From contig OZ241359.1 in NCBI GenBank assembly GCA_965199705.1, positions 434,001-498,000 on the forward strand: 64,000 nucleotides of DNA. Direction: 5' to 3'. A program made the position numbers and the translations under genes. The notes below the pieces were generated by a model, which worked only from the letters and a program-made list of their open reading frames with translations, had not been told where the DNA came from and did not search any database. Origin of the DNA: Azophilus sp965199705. GTDB taxonomy: Bacteria; Pseudomonadota; Gammaproteobacteria; Pseudomonadales; Azotimanducaceae. The number at the start of each line of letters is the position of its first letter. Position 1 is the first letter of the stretch. Positions 13,786-22,380 of this stretch are shown here, in pieces.

Positions 13786-15966
13786 GTGAAGAAAGTTCAC
13801 GCACCGCTGTCAGTCCTTGCCCTCGTGCTGCTGGCGGGTTGCAACCCGACGCCGGACCCTGAGGCGGCGGATAGCGCAGCGCTGTCAAGCGCCATCAACG
13901 ACGCCAGCATCGCCGCGCCAGGCGACCACGAGTGGCTCTCCTATGGCCGGGACTACTCGGAACAGCGTTTTGTTGCGAGCGAGCAGATCAACCAGGACAC
14001 CATCGCCGACCTGGGGCTTGCCTACAGTGTCGATCTCGGCACCCGACTTGGCAATGTCGCAACGCCTCTTCTGGTGCACGGACTCCTGGTCTTTCCCACC
14101 AACTGGAATGTCGTTCATGCGATCGATGCGCGCACCGGCGAGCAGCGCTGGCGGTTCGATCCAAAGGTTCCGCGCCGCTATACGCGGGTAATGGGCGGTG
14201 TGTCGAGCCGGGGCGTTGCCGTCTATGGCAAGCGCATCTTCGTGGCGACGATGGATGGCCGTCTGATTGCGCTTGACCTTGAGACCGGCGAGCAACGCTG
14301 GGAGATCGATACCTTCGATGGGGGCAACTGCAACTTGCCGGATGCGCTGCCGGCCTGTTTCATCTCCGGCGCGCCGCGCGTCGCGCGCGGCAAGGTGTTT
14401 ATCGGCTTCGGTGGCGCTGATCTGAACGCACGCGGGTACGTTTCCGCCTACGACGCCGAGACGGGTGAACTGGCCTGGCGCTTCTACACGGTTCCCAACG
14501 ACCCTGCCGCACCGGAGCACCCGGAGATGGCCCTGGCCAGCGACACCTGGAGCCCGGGTTGGCAGCAGGGTGGCATGGGTGGAGGCGGCACCGTCTGGGA
14601 CAGCATTGTCCATGACGAGGCTTTTGACCAGATCATCATCGGCACTGGAAACGCCGGTGGCGCCTATCCTCGGGCGATCCGATCACCGGGCGGTGGCGAC
14701 AATCTCTTTGTTGCTTCCATCATTGCACTGGATGTCGAAAGCGGGCGCATGAACTGGTACTACCAGGCCATACCCGGCGAGCAGTGGGACTACACTGCCG
14801 CACAGCCGTTGATCCTGGCCGACCTGGAGTTTGACGAGGGACCACGAAAAGTGGTGATGCAGGCTCCGAAGAACGGCTTCTTCTACGTACTGGACCGCAA
14901 GGACGGCGCCTTGATCGGCTCGGAGAAATTCGCCGAGGTCACTTGGGCCGAAGGCATCGACAAGGAAACCGGCCGACCCATCGAGACATTGCAATCCGAC
15001 TACTCGGAAAAGCCGAAGTGGGTCTATCCGGCGACGCTCGGCGCCGGCAACTGGCAGCCGCCTGCATACAACCCGCGCACGAAACTGGTTTACATCCCCA
15101 GCCGAGAAGCGGGTTTTATATTTGGCATGGCCAAGGACATTGGCCCTGACAATCCCTATGAAGTCCGGCACGGTGCGATTCACACAGGGCTGGAATTGAA
15201 GAACTTCGAGCTGCTGGCGGCAGAAGCCGGACCGCCGCCGATTGCGCCGCAAGGCTATCTCAAGGCCTATGACCCGGTGGCCGGCAAAGTCGTCTGGCAA
15301 ACGCCGATGGCTCACATCTGGAACGGCGGGGCCCTGGCGACGGCGGGCAATCTGGTATTTATCGGCGACGCCATGGGGGAGTTTCTGGCCTACGACGCCA
15401 TCAACGGCGCCGAACTCTGGTCCTTCGATACCTATACGTCCATCGCCGCATCGCCCATCAGCTATGAGCTGGATGGAACCCAGTACGTGGCCGTTCTGAC
15501 CGGCTCGGGGATGCTGATGAACCAGCTCGGTTTCTCCGGGCCTACGGCTGCCTATCGTTATGGCAATGGCGGCGAGTTATTGGTGTTCAAGCTGGGCGGC
15601 GAGTCCCGGTGGCAAGAACCCCAAACCGTTGACCGATCCTTGCCGGAACCGCCGACGCCGATCGGAACCGCAGCTGACATCGCTGCTGGCAGCGACCTGT
15701 ATCACACCTGGTGCTTCGGCTGTCATGGCGGTGCGGCGCGTTCATCCACGATCATGCCGGACCTGCGCAAGATGAGCGCGGAACGGCACGAGATCTTTGA
15801 CGAGATCGTTCTTGATGGCTTGCTCGAACCGCTGGGCATGGCGCGTTTCGATGATGTGTTGACGCCCGCAGGAGCTCGGCAGATCCACGCCTACATCATT
15901 GACCGCGCCCGACAAGACCATGAACTGGGCGTCGGGGAAGAATTCGAATATCGAGGCGGCCTGTAA
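13786..15966 (+). CDS. PQQ- and haem c-containing alcohol dehydrogenase, predicted lipoprotein
   Basis: A 726-residue quinohaemoprotein alcohol dehydrogenase, oxidising a primary or secondary alcohol in the periplasm. From a GTG start it has a lipoprotein signal (KKVHAPLSVLALVLLAGC). An eight-bladed propeller follows, with repeated AxDARTGEQRW/GLITALDLETGEQRW-type blades, the SGAPRVARGKVFIGFGGADL segment and EQWDYTAAQP. The C-terminal cytochrome domain has CFGCH at 643-647 and a distal Met in GMARF. The vicinal Cys pair of well-studied ADHs is not evident (GNCNLP occupies the area). It is convergent with the epimerase gene, 9 bases apart. Confidence 0.9.
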   Translation: MKKVHAPLSVLALVLLAGCNPTPDPEAADSAALSSAINDASIAAPGDHEWLSYGRDYSEQRFVASEQINQDTIADLGLAYSVDLGTRLGNVATPLLVHGLLVFPTNWNVVHAIDARTGEQRWRFDPKVPRRYTRVMGGVSSRGVAVYGKRIFVATMDGRLIALDLETGEQRWEIDTFDGGNCNLPDALPACFISGAPRVARGKVFIGFGGADLNARGYVSAYDAETGELAWRFYTVPNDPAAPEHPEMALASDTWSPGWQQGGMGGGGTVWDSIVHDEAFDQIIIGTGNAGGAYPRAIRSPGGGDNLFVASIIALDVESGRMNWYYQAIPGEQWDYTAAQPLILADLEFDEGPRKVVMQAPKNGFFYVLDRKDGALIGSEKFAEVTWAEGIDKETGRPIETLQSDYSEKPKWVYPATLGAGNWQPPAYNPRTKLVYIPSREAGFIFGMAKDIGPDNPYEVRHGAIHTGLELKNFELLAAEAGPPPIAPQGYLKAYDPVAGKVVWQTPMAHIWNGGALATAGNLVFIGDAMGEFLAYDAINGAELWSFDTYTSIAASPISYELDGTQYVAVLTGSGMLMNQLGFSGPTAAYRYGNGGELLVFKLGGESRWQEPQTVDRSLPEPPTPIGTAADIAAGSDLYHTWCFGCHGGAARSSTIMPDLRKMSAERHEIFDEIVLDGLLEPLGMARFDDVLTPAGARQIHAYIIDRARQDHELGVGEEFEYRGGL

Positions 15967-15975
15967 GGCGAGCAA

Positions 15976-16947
15976 TCAGCCCAGGCGAGGGCACTCCGGC
16001 ATCAATTCGTCCACCACGCGGTCCATGCTCTCCTGCCAGTCCACCTTGCAGGGGCCAACGAGTTCGATCAGCCTGGAGGTGTCGGAAATGGTGCACATCA
16101 ATCCCCAGGGATCCTCGACGAACTCGATGTTCTCCTGACCGATTCGCTTGCCGATGTAGTTCGCGACATCGCGAATATCAACCACCTCGGCGCCGGTCCA
16201 GTTCAGGGTTTCCGGCTTCGTGGAAGCGATGGCGAGCAGGCCGGGCAGATGGCCGTAGATGTCGTCATCATGAATGTACTGATAGACGCATGGCCGGTCC
16301 GCATGAAAGCCCGGGAAGGGCATGCCGGCTGCGATGGCGCCGACATAGCCTGCGGCAAGGCCACTGTCGACGTCGCTGACCTGGCAGCCGAGGCGCGCGA
16401 TCGTCGTCGGCAGGCCGAATTCCTCGGCGCAGAACCGCGCGACGACCTCCTGTGCGTTTTTCGAGGCGCTGTATTGCGGGGCGTCGTCATGAAAGGGGCC
16501 GAGGAGACCATCTTCCACTTCAGGTTGATCGTACTTGTCGGCGTCCCGTTTCTTGAATACGCCCGTGGTGCTGACCACCAGGCAGGATTCAACATGCCGG
16601 AAGCGTGACATCAGCTTGCCGGTGCCGACGCCGTTCACCTGATTCGCCAAGTGAAAGCTCGCGCCATTGGGCATGAAGATGCCGGTTTCATCCCCCTGGC
16701 AGACATCCCCTCCCAGGTGAATCACGTGATCCAGGTTGTCAGGCAATTCCGAGAAATCCGGATCCAGCAGGTCCACCATTTGCGTGTGAACGCCCATGTC
16801 GTCCAGGCGTTTCTTGCGCGCCGGATCGGTAAACCGGGCGATGCCCCAGACTTCATTGTCATCGCGCATCAGCCGTTCGCACATGGGAATCCCCACTTTC
16901 CCCGAAGCGCCCGTAACCAGAATTCGCTTGCCTTGCAATATGCCCAT
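15976..16947 (-). CDS. NAD-dependent epimerase/dehydratase family protein
   Basis: A 323-residue extended SDR. RILVTGASGKVGIPMCERL is the NAD-binding motif near residue 8. DHVIHLGGDVCQG marks the fourth strand. The catalytic Tyr/Lys lies in APQYSASKNAQEVV, preceded by a Ser/Thr-rich VVSTTGVF. The ATG at 16947 follows GGAGGC at proper distance, so a longer TTG-started form is unlikely. Substrates of this group include nucleotide sugars and 3-beta-hydroxysteroids; the neighbourhood of SDR, SnoaL and PQQ-ADH genes does not decide. It is in the same direction as the SDR at 17086. Confidence 0.85.
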   Translation of the reverse strand: MGILQGKRILVTGASGKVGIPMCERLMRDDNEVWGIARFTDPARKKRLDDMGVHTQMVDLLDPDFSELPDNLDHVIHLGGDVCQGDETGIFMPNGASFHLANQVNGVGTGKLMSRFRHVESCLVVSTTGVFKKRDADKYDQPEVEDGLLGPFHDDAPQYSASKNAQEVVARFCAEEFGLPTTIARLGCQVSDVDSGLAAGYVGAIAAGMPFPGFHADRPCVYQYIHDDDIYGHLPGLLAIASTKPETLNWTGAEVVDIRDVANYIGKRIGQENIEFVEDPWGLMCTISDTSRLIELVGPCKVDWQESMDRVVDELMPECPRLG

Positions 16948-17085
16948 CGAAGCCTCCAACGTCCCACGTCAATGCCACAACACCCTACGACTCAAATGCT
17001 GCAAAAGTCGCCAGGAGATTGCAGAACCGATCCGATTCATCCAGGGGCCTTCCGCGTAGCAGAAACAAGGGTCGTGGCGTCGCAG

Positions 17086-17874
17086 TTACAGACCGACAAC
17101 AAACCCACCACCGACATCAATGGTCGAGCCGGTGACAAAGCTGGCCATATCGCTGGCGAGATAGACCATCAGGTCCGCCGCCTCGCCTGGGCTGCCCCAA
17201 CGACCCAGCACATTGGCGTGCTCCGCCAGCTTGACCGCCTCATCAAAGGGTATATCCATTTCCTCGGCAAGGCGACGCGAACCGCCCAAGCCAAGCTCGG
17301 TACGAATCGGGCCTGGCGCGATGCAGTTGCTGCGGATGTTGTCAACGCCGAATTCATACGCAATGGACTTGCTCATACCGATCATCGCCATCTTGGACGT
17401 CGTATAGGGCGCCCACCCTGCGACTGGGCGCGTGGCGTTCAAGGAAGCGTTGTTGACGATGGCGCCGCCACCCTGCTTTTTCATGTGCGGGATGACCGCT
17501 TGGCAAAAGTGCCAGGCCCCCTTGAAGTTGACCGCCATGTTGCGCTCCAGCATGTCGTCGCTGCACTCAAGGAAGGGTCCGTTGTCCGTCGCGATACCGG
17601 CGTTGTTGATGAGCGCGTCTATGCGGCCAAAGGTTTCAATGGCCCGGGCGACAGCCTGATCAACCTGCGCCCGAATGCTGACGTCTGCCTGAACCCAGAT
17701 CGCTTGACGCCTCAGGCCCTTGATCTCACTCACGAGCTGATCCAGCTTGTCGGTTGCGTAATCACACAGGACCACATCGGCGCCCTGCTCTGCGGACTTG
17801 ATCGCAGCCGACCAGCCCATGCCGATTTCGCTGTTGCAGCCGGTAATGATGATGACCTTGTCTTGTAGAATCAC
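17086..17874 (-). CDS. Short-chain dehydrogenase/reductase
   Basis: A 262-residue classical SDR. IIITGCNSEIGMGWSAAI is the cofactor loop, ALINNAGIATDNGPF the NNAG motif, IVNNASLNAT holds the catalytic Ser region, and APYTTSKMAMIGM the YxxxK. SNCIAPGPIRTELG follows, and the C-terminus is VTGSTIDVGGGFVVGL. The GTG start at 17874 is preceded by GGGAGAG. It probably uses NAD; an acidic residue follows the second strand (CDYATD). It lies upstream of the epimerase and may be cotranscribed with it. Confidence 0.88.
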   Translation of the reverse strand: MILQDKVIIITGCNSEIGMGWSAAIKSAEQGADVVLCDYATDKLDQLVSEIKGLRRQAIWVQADVSIRAQVDQAVARAIETFGRIDALINNAGIATDNGPFLECSDDMLERNMAVNFKGAWHFCQAVIPHMKKQGGGAIVNNASLNATRPVAGWAPYTTSKMAMIGMSKSIAYEFGVDNIRSNCIAPGPIRTELGLGGSRRLAEEMDIPFDEAVKLAEHANVLGRWGSPGEAADLMVYLASDMASFVTGSTIDVGGGFVVGL

Positions 17875-18152
17875 GCCGCTCTCCCTTGCGAACCGCCCCT
17901 GCTTTGGGTGGCGCAACCTGGCGCGGATTCGAGAGTCATCCACGAACATCGGCGCAGGCCCGCGCATCGTGAAACTGTACCTCGGCCATCAGGATTCCCA
18001 CACCGCAAACATGCATTACCTGCTTGTCCCGGATGTTGCGCCAGGATCTGTGACCAAGCGTGCGGATCTTGCCCGACTGTGTCGGGTTCTGATGGCGTGC
18101 GCGCACCGACCGGGCGGCATTCAGTCACGCTCGGATGAGCCGGCATTTGTGT
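17875..18152. other. Intergenic region before the tRNA/tuf operon
   Basis: This holds the promoter side of the minus-strand SDR and leads into the tRNA operon promoter. A plus-strand frame here (VKLYLGHQDSHTANMHYLLV...) runs to 18178 but shows no family I know and overlaps the promoter, so I do not call it. Confidence 0.4.
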
Positions 18153-18181
18153 TTGCTTTGCACAACCCGCTTCTGTAGAAT
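18153..18181 (+). promoter_or_regulatory. Sigma70-type promoter of the tRNA-tuf operon
   Basis: TTGCTT at 18153-18158, exactly 17 bases, then TAGAAT at 18176-18181, followed at once by a C-rich discriminator (TCCGCCTCC) and tRNA-Thr 15 bases later. A GC-rich discriminator is typical of stable-RNA promoters under stringent control. The -10 and discriminator resemble those before rpsL. Confidence 0.65.
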
Positions 18182-18196
18182 TCCGCCTCCATTTTT

Positions 18197-18272
18197 GCCG
18201 CCATAGCTCAGCAGGTAGAGCAACTCACTTGTAATGAGGAGGTCCAGGGTTCGATTCCTTGTGGCGGCACCA
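18197..18272 (+). tRNA. tRNA-Thr (anticodon TGT)
   Basis: The acceptor GCCGCCA pairs with TGGCGGC. A standard D arm (AGCTCAG...), an anticodon loop with TGT, and a TTCGATT T loop are visible. The CCA end is encoded. First tRNA of the conserved Thr-Tyr-Gly-Thr set before tuf. Confidence 0.95.
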
Positions 18273-18403
18273 GGGCGGCCCAGGTTCGTCAGCAGGAGAC
18301 AGGTGCTTGAAGGCCGTGCGGGCCTTTGGGCGCGTTTTTGGTTCAGGAATCAAGCGGTCAAGTCCGCGTTGGAGGTGTGTTTCCGGTCTGGCGTGGGTTA
18401 TCC

Positions 18404-18488
18404 GGTGGGGTTCCCGAGCGGTCAAAGGGATCAGACTGTAAATCTGACGGCTAAGCCTTCGAAGGTTCGAATCCTTCCCCCACCACCA
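18404..18488 (+). tRNA. tRNA-Tyr (anticodon GTA)
   Basis: An 85-base class II tRNA: acceptor GGTGGGG pairs with CCCCACC, the anticodon stem CAGACTGTAAATCTG carries GTA, and there is a long variable arm before TTCGAAT. CCA is encoded. Confidence 0.95.
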
Positions 18489-18503
18489 GGGACTGGCGGC
18501 CAG

Positions 18504-18577
18504 GCGGGTATAGTTCAGCGGCAGAACCTCAGCCTTCCAAGCTGATGACGCGGGTTCGATTCCCGCTACCCGCTCCA
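18504..18577 (+). tRNA. tRNA-Gly (anticodon TCC)
   Basis: The acceptor GCGGGTA pairs with TACCCGC. The anticodon loop in GCCTTCCAAGC gives TCC. T loop TTCGATT; CCA encoded. It reads GGA and probably GGG, the glycine codons that the adjacent tuf genes use unusually often. Confidence 0.95.
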
Positions 18578-18624
18578 GAGGACATCACGCTGCCAGACAG
18601 AGGTTGGAGGTACGCAACCGAAAG

Positions 18625-18700
<76 letters not shown>

Positions 18701-18764
18701 TTACCGGCCATGGAAATCAGCAGCATCAACCAGTTTTGCTAACCCAGGAGTAGAGAACAGACCG

Positions 18765-19955
18765 ATGGCGAAAGAGAAGTTTGAGAGGACGAAGCCGCAT
18801 GTGAATGTGGGGACGATAGGGCATGTGGATCATGGGAAGACGACGTTGACGGCGGCGTTGACGAAGGTATGTGCGGCGTTGCGCGGTGGCGAGGTACGGG
18901 GATTTGATCAGATAGACAATGCGCCGGAGGAGAAGGAGCGAGGGATCACGATAGCGACGTCGCATGTGGAGTACGAGAGTGAGGGGCGTCACTATGCGCA
19001 TGTGGATTGTCCGGGTCATGCGGATTATGTGAAGAACATGATCACTGGGGCGGCGCAGATGGATGGGGCGATATTGGTGGTGTCTGCTGCGGATGGGCCG
19101 ATGCCGCAGACGCGGGAGCATATCTTGCTGGCGCGTCAGGTGGGAGTGCCGCGGATAGTGGTGTACATGAACAAGCGAGACATGGTGGATGATGAGGAGT
19201 TGATTGAGTTGGTGGAGATGGAGGTGAGGGAGTTACTGGATCAGTACGAGTTTCCGGGGGAAGAGACGCCGATCGTGATTGGGAGTGCGTTGCAGGCGTT
19301 GGAGGGAGATACGGGGGAGTATGGAGAGGGTTCGATCCAGAAGTTGCTGGATGCGTTGGATGAGTACATACCGGAGCCGGAGCGGCCGGTGGATCAGCCG
19401 TTTTTGATGCCGATAGAGGATGTATTTTCGATATCGGGGAGAGGGACGGTGGTGACGGGACGGATAGCGCGAGGTGTGGTGAAGGTAGGAGATGAGGTGT
19501 CGATAGTGGGGATACGGGAAACGAGATCGACGACCTGTACTGGGGTGGAGATGTTTCGCAAGTTGTTGGATGAGGGACGGGCCGGGGAGAATGTGGGTGT
19601 GTTGTTGCGCGGGACGAAGCGGGAGGAGGTAGAGCGAGGCCAGGTGTTGGCGGTGCCTGGCAGCATCACGCCGCACACGGGGTTCAAGTCTGAGGTGTAT
19701 GTATTGTCGAAGGATGAGGGGGGTCGTCATACGCCGTTTTTCAAGGGTTATCGGCCGCAGTTTTTCTTTGAGACGACGGATGTGACGGGGACGGTGGAGT
19801 TGCCGGCGGAAGTTGAGATGGTGATGCCTGGGGACAATGTACGGATGGATGTTGAGTTGATATCGCCGATTGCGATGGAGGAAGGTCAGCGCTTTGCGAT
19901 CCGGGAAGGCGGGCGCACGGTCGGCGCCGGCGTCGTCACCGAAATCACGGTGTAA
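18765..19955 (+). CDS. tuf: Elongation factor Tu, first copy
   Basis: A 396-residue GTPase delivering aminoacyl-tRNA to the ribosome. The G motifs are GHVDHGKT (19-26), the switch segment RGITIATSHVEYE, DCPGHADYVKNM and NKRDMVDDEE. Domains 2 and 3 run to the standard VVTEITV end. The protein is normal and intact. The DNA is not: until about base 19876 it favours ATA, AGG, CGA, GGG, TTG and ACG, whereas the rpl, rpo and rps genes around it favour ATC, CGC, GGC, CTG and ACC. Only the last ~80 bases use the local style. The copy at 35078 is nearly identical. A tRNA-Trp gene follows. Confidence 0.98.
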   Translation: MAKEKFERTKPHVNVGTIGHVDHGKTTLTAALTKVCAALRGGEVRGFDQIDNAPEEKERGITIATSHVEYESEGRHYAHVDCPGHADYVKNMITGAAQMDGAILVVSAADGPMPQTREHILLARQVGVPRIVVYMNKRDMVDDEELIELVEMEVRELLDQYEFPGEETPIVIGSALQALEGDTGEYGEGSIQKLLDALDEYIPEPERPVDQPFLMPIEDVFSISGRGTVVTGRIARGVVKVGDEVSIVGIRETRSTTCTGVEMFRKLLDEGRAGENVGVLLRGTKREEVERGQVLAVPGSITPHTGFKSEVYVLSKDEGGRHTPFFKGYRPQFFFETTDVTGTVELPAEVEMVMPGDNVRMDVELISPIAMEEGQRFAIREGGRTVGAGVVTEITV

Positions 19956-20037
19956 GGCAGCGGCGAGACGGAACCAGCATCAGGACGCAACGCGAGGACC
20001 AGAGCCAAAGACGAAACACGCCAGGGACGAAGACACA

Positions 20038-20113
<76 letters not shown>

Positions 20114-20161
20114 GTTCGTCGGCAAGCGGGTTCCATCATCGGCAAGACGGATGAATTCGGA

Positions 20162-20533
20162 GTGAAGGCAAAGATCGAAACAAGCGCGGGCGGCACGCTG
20201 GATTGGCTGAAGTGGGCCCTGGTAACTGCCCTTCTCGTCAGTGGCGTGGCCGGCAATTGGTACTACCAGGACGAATCCCTGTTGCTGCGCGTGCTCGGCC
20301 TGCTCGCCCTTTCGGCCCTGGCCGCGGTTGTCGCCCTGCAAACCGAGCGCGGCGCTGCGATCTGGAATCTGTTGAAGGAATCCCGCAGCGAGATTCGGCG
20401 CGTAGTCTGGCCCACGCGCGAAGAAACCCTGCAAACCACCGTGATTGTGCTGGCGCTCGTGCTGGTCTTTGCCCTGATTCTCTGGATGCTGGATTCCGCG
20501 CTGAGTTGGTTCGTTTCTTCGGTGATCGGGTAG
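20162..20533 (+). CDS. secE: Preprotein translocase subunit SecE
   Basis: A 123-residue inner-membrane subunit that clamps SecY. Three membrane helices: ~14-35 (WALVTALLVSGVAGNWYY), ~42-62 (LRVLGLLALSALAAVVAL) and a C-terminal one (VIVLALVLVFALILWMLD). The conserved amphipathic SecE signature sits before the last (LKESRSEIRRVVWPTREET). The three-helix form matches gammaproteobacterial SecE. The GTG at 20162 is the best start because an ATG 11 bases upstream runs into a stop; GGAG directly abuts it, so initiation is not textbook. nusG follows 8 bases later. Confidence 0.93.
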   Translation: MKAKIETSAGGTLDWLKWALVTALLVSGVAGNWYYQDESLLLRVLGLLALSALAAVVALQTERGAAIWNLLKESRSEIRRVVWPTREETLQTTVIVLALVLVFALILWMLDSALSWFVSSVIG

Positions 20534-20541
20534 TTCGAATC

Positions 20542-21111
20542 ATGAAGTGGTATGTGGTTCAGGCCTACTCCGGCTTCGAGAAGCATGTGCAGCGGTCGCT
20601 GAAGGAACGGGTCAGCATGCAGAAGGACGGGCTGCGTGAGCGCTTCGGCAGGATTCTCGTGCCCTCCGAGCATGTGGTGGAGATGCGGGCAGGCCAGAAG
20701 CGGCGCAGCGAGCGCAAGTTCTTCCCCGGTTACGTGCTGGTGGAAATGGACCTGGCCAGGGGCGAGAACGACGACCGGGCCCCGGAACGCGAGATGTGGC
20801 ATCTGGTGAATCAGACGCCAAAGGTGCTGGGGTTCATCGGCGGCAAGTCGGACAACCCGACGCCGCTGACCGAGCGCGAAGCCGGCGACATTCTCGCGCG
20901 CGTGGAGGCCGAGGAGCAGAGCGGCGCCGAAAAGCCGAAGACGCGCTTCGAGCCGGGCGAGCTGGTGCGGGTGATCGATGGTCCGTTCAATGATTTCAGC
21001 GGCATCGTCGAGGACGTGAACTACGACAAGAGTCGCCTGCATGTGGCGGTCACCATATTTGGCCGGTCCACCCCGGTCGAGCTCGATTTCGGCCAGGTCG
21101 AGAAAGGGTAG
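20542..21111 (+). CDS. nusG: Transcription termination/antitermination factor NusG
   Basis: A 189-residue elongation factor that bridges RNA polymerase with Rho or ribosomal S10. It starts MKWYVVQAYSGFEKHVQRSL, with KFFPGYVLVEM and W-LVNQTPKVLGFIGG in the NGN domain. The C-terminal KOW domain begins FEPGELVRVIDGPFNDFSG. A slightly long linker (NDDRAPEREM, EEQSGAEKPK) makes it a few residues longer than the Escherichia coli protein. It lies between secE and rplK as in most bacteria. Confidence 0.96.
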   Translation: MKWYVVQAYSGFEKHVQRSLKERVSMQKDGLRERFGRILVPSEHVVEMRAGQKRRSERKFFPGYVLVEMDLARGENDDRAPEREMWHLVNQTPKVLGFIGGKSDNPTPLTEREAGDILARVEAEEQSGAEKPKTRFEPGELVRVIDGPFNDFSGIVEDVNYDKSRLHVAVTIFGRSTPVELDFGQVEKG

Positions 21112-21182
21112 GCGGCGAAAGGACAGGTAGATGACAGGCTGGATTCTTCGATCAACTCAGGGACACCGTAGAGGTGGGGCAA

Positions 21183-21635
21183 ATGGCGGCTAAACCAAGG
21201 CAGGAAAAGCGTGTTCTCGCGTATGTGAAGCTGCAGGTGGCGGCTGGTCAGGCCAACCCGAGCCCGCCAGTCGGCCCGGCGCTCGGCCAGCATGGCGTCA
21301 ACATCATGGATTTCTGCAAGGCATTCAACGCCCAAACCCAGAGTCTCGAAGCCGGCATGCCCATTCCGGTGGTGATTACTGTCTATGCGGACCGCAGCTT
21401 TACCTTTGTGACCAAGACACCGCCTGCCGCAGTGCTGTTGCGGAAGGCGGCTGGCATTGACAAGGGCAGTGGTACGCCGAACACCGCAAAGGTAGGCGCC
21501 CGGCTGACTCGATCCCAGCTGGAAGAAATTGCTGCCTTGAAGAATCCGGACCTGACGGCGGCGGACATGGACGCAGCCGTTCGCACCATTGCCGGCAGTG
21601 CGCGTAGCGCTGGCATCGAAGTGGAGAGCGTCTAG
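21183..21635 (+). CDS. rplK: 50S ribosomal protein L11
   Basis: A 150-residue protein of the GTPase-associated centre. It starts MAAKPRQEKRVLAYVKLQV and has the Pro-rich NPSPPVGPALGQHGVNIMDF segment where thiostrepton-type drugs act. The KTPPAAVLLRKAAG and IAGSARSAGIEVE segments of the RNA-binding C-terminal domain are present. The ATG at 21183 is preferred to a GTG three codons upstream, with GAGGTG as ribosome-binding site. One base separates it from rplA. Confidence 0.97.
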   Translation: MAAKPRQEKRVLAYVKLQVAAGQANPSPPVGPALGQHGVNIMDFCKAFNAQTQSLEAGMPIPVVITVYADRSFTFVTKTPPAAVLLRKAAGIDKGSGTPNTAKVGARLTRSQLEEIAALKNPDLTAADMDAAVRTIAGSARSAGIEVESV

Positions 21636-21636
21636 C

Positions 21637-22332
21637 ATGGCCAGGATCAGCAAACGCAGCCGGGCAGTTGCCGAGCGAGTCGAGCCCGGACGGATGTACT
21701 CCATCGAGGAAGCCGTCAGCCTGCTGACCGAGCTGGCGGGCGAAAGGTTCAAGGAAAGTTTTGACGTGGCGGTCAATCTGGGTGTTGACGTGCGCAAGTC
21801 CGATCAGACCTTGCGCGGGGTGAGCACCCTGCCGCACGGTATCGGCAAAACCGTTCGTGTGGCGGTTTTTGCCCAGGGTGACGATGTGGCCAAGGCGGAG
21901 GCAGCGGGCGCCGACGTGGTTGGATTGGAGGATCTGGCGGAGCGAATCCAGGGTGGCGAACTCGATTTCGATGTTGTCATCGCCGCGCCGGACGCCATGC
22001 GCGTGGTCGGGCGGCTTGGCAAGACGCTGGGCCCCAGGGGCCTGATGCCGAACCCCAAGACCGGCACTGTCGCCGCAGACGTGGCGGGCGCGGTGCAGAG
22101 CGCCAAGGCAGGTCAGCTACGCTATCGAACGGACCGGGCCGGCATTGTGCATGGCAGCGTCGGACAGGTGGGATTTTCGGTGGAACAGATCAAGGAGAAC
22201 GTCGAGGCGTTGATTGCCGATCTCAAGAAGGCGCGACCGGCCACGGCCAAGGGCGTCTATCTGAAGCGGGTCACCCTGTCCACCACCATGGGGCCGGGTC
22301 TCGGCATCGACCAGTCCTCGTTGGCGGGCTAG
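21637..22332 (+). CDS. rplA: 50S ribosomal protein L1
   Basis: A 231-residue L1-stalk protein. It starts MARISKRSRAVAERV; FDVAVNLGVDVRKSDQTLRG and the highly conserved GPRGLMPNPKTGTVAADVA are present, followed by KAGQLRYRTDRAGIVHGSVG. In many bacteria L1 represses the rplK-rplA mRNA by binding its leader. The gene directly follows rplK, so the two are coupled. Length equals the family norm (~230). Confidence 0.97.
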   Translation: MARISKRSRAVAERVEPGRMYSIEEAVSLLTELAGERFKESFDVAVNLGVDVRKSDQTLRGVSTLPHGIGKTVRVAVFAQGDDVAKAEAAGADVVGLEDLAERIQGGELDFDVVIAAPDAMRVVGRLGKTLGPRGLMPNPKTGTVAADVAGAVQSAKAGQLRYRTDRAGIVHGSVGQVGFSVEQIKENVEALIADLKKARPATAKGVYLKRVTLSTTMGPGLGIDQSSLAG

Positions 22333-22380
22333 CGCGGACGGCGCGCAGTACATCAGGCGAGACGAAGAGGGAACAGGACA

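Noticed and set aside
13552..13800. 82-codon minus-strand frame with a VGEFVP segment, loosely similar to 2190-2225
   Set aside because: The shared stretch is about 15 bases plus scattered matches, and the frame overlaps the PQQ-ADH start. Judged to be chance or intergenic debris.
18765..19955. tuf considered a pseudogene because of its codon use
   Set aside because: All GTPase motifs and the full 396-residue length are intact in both copies.
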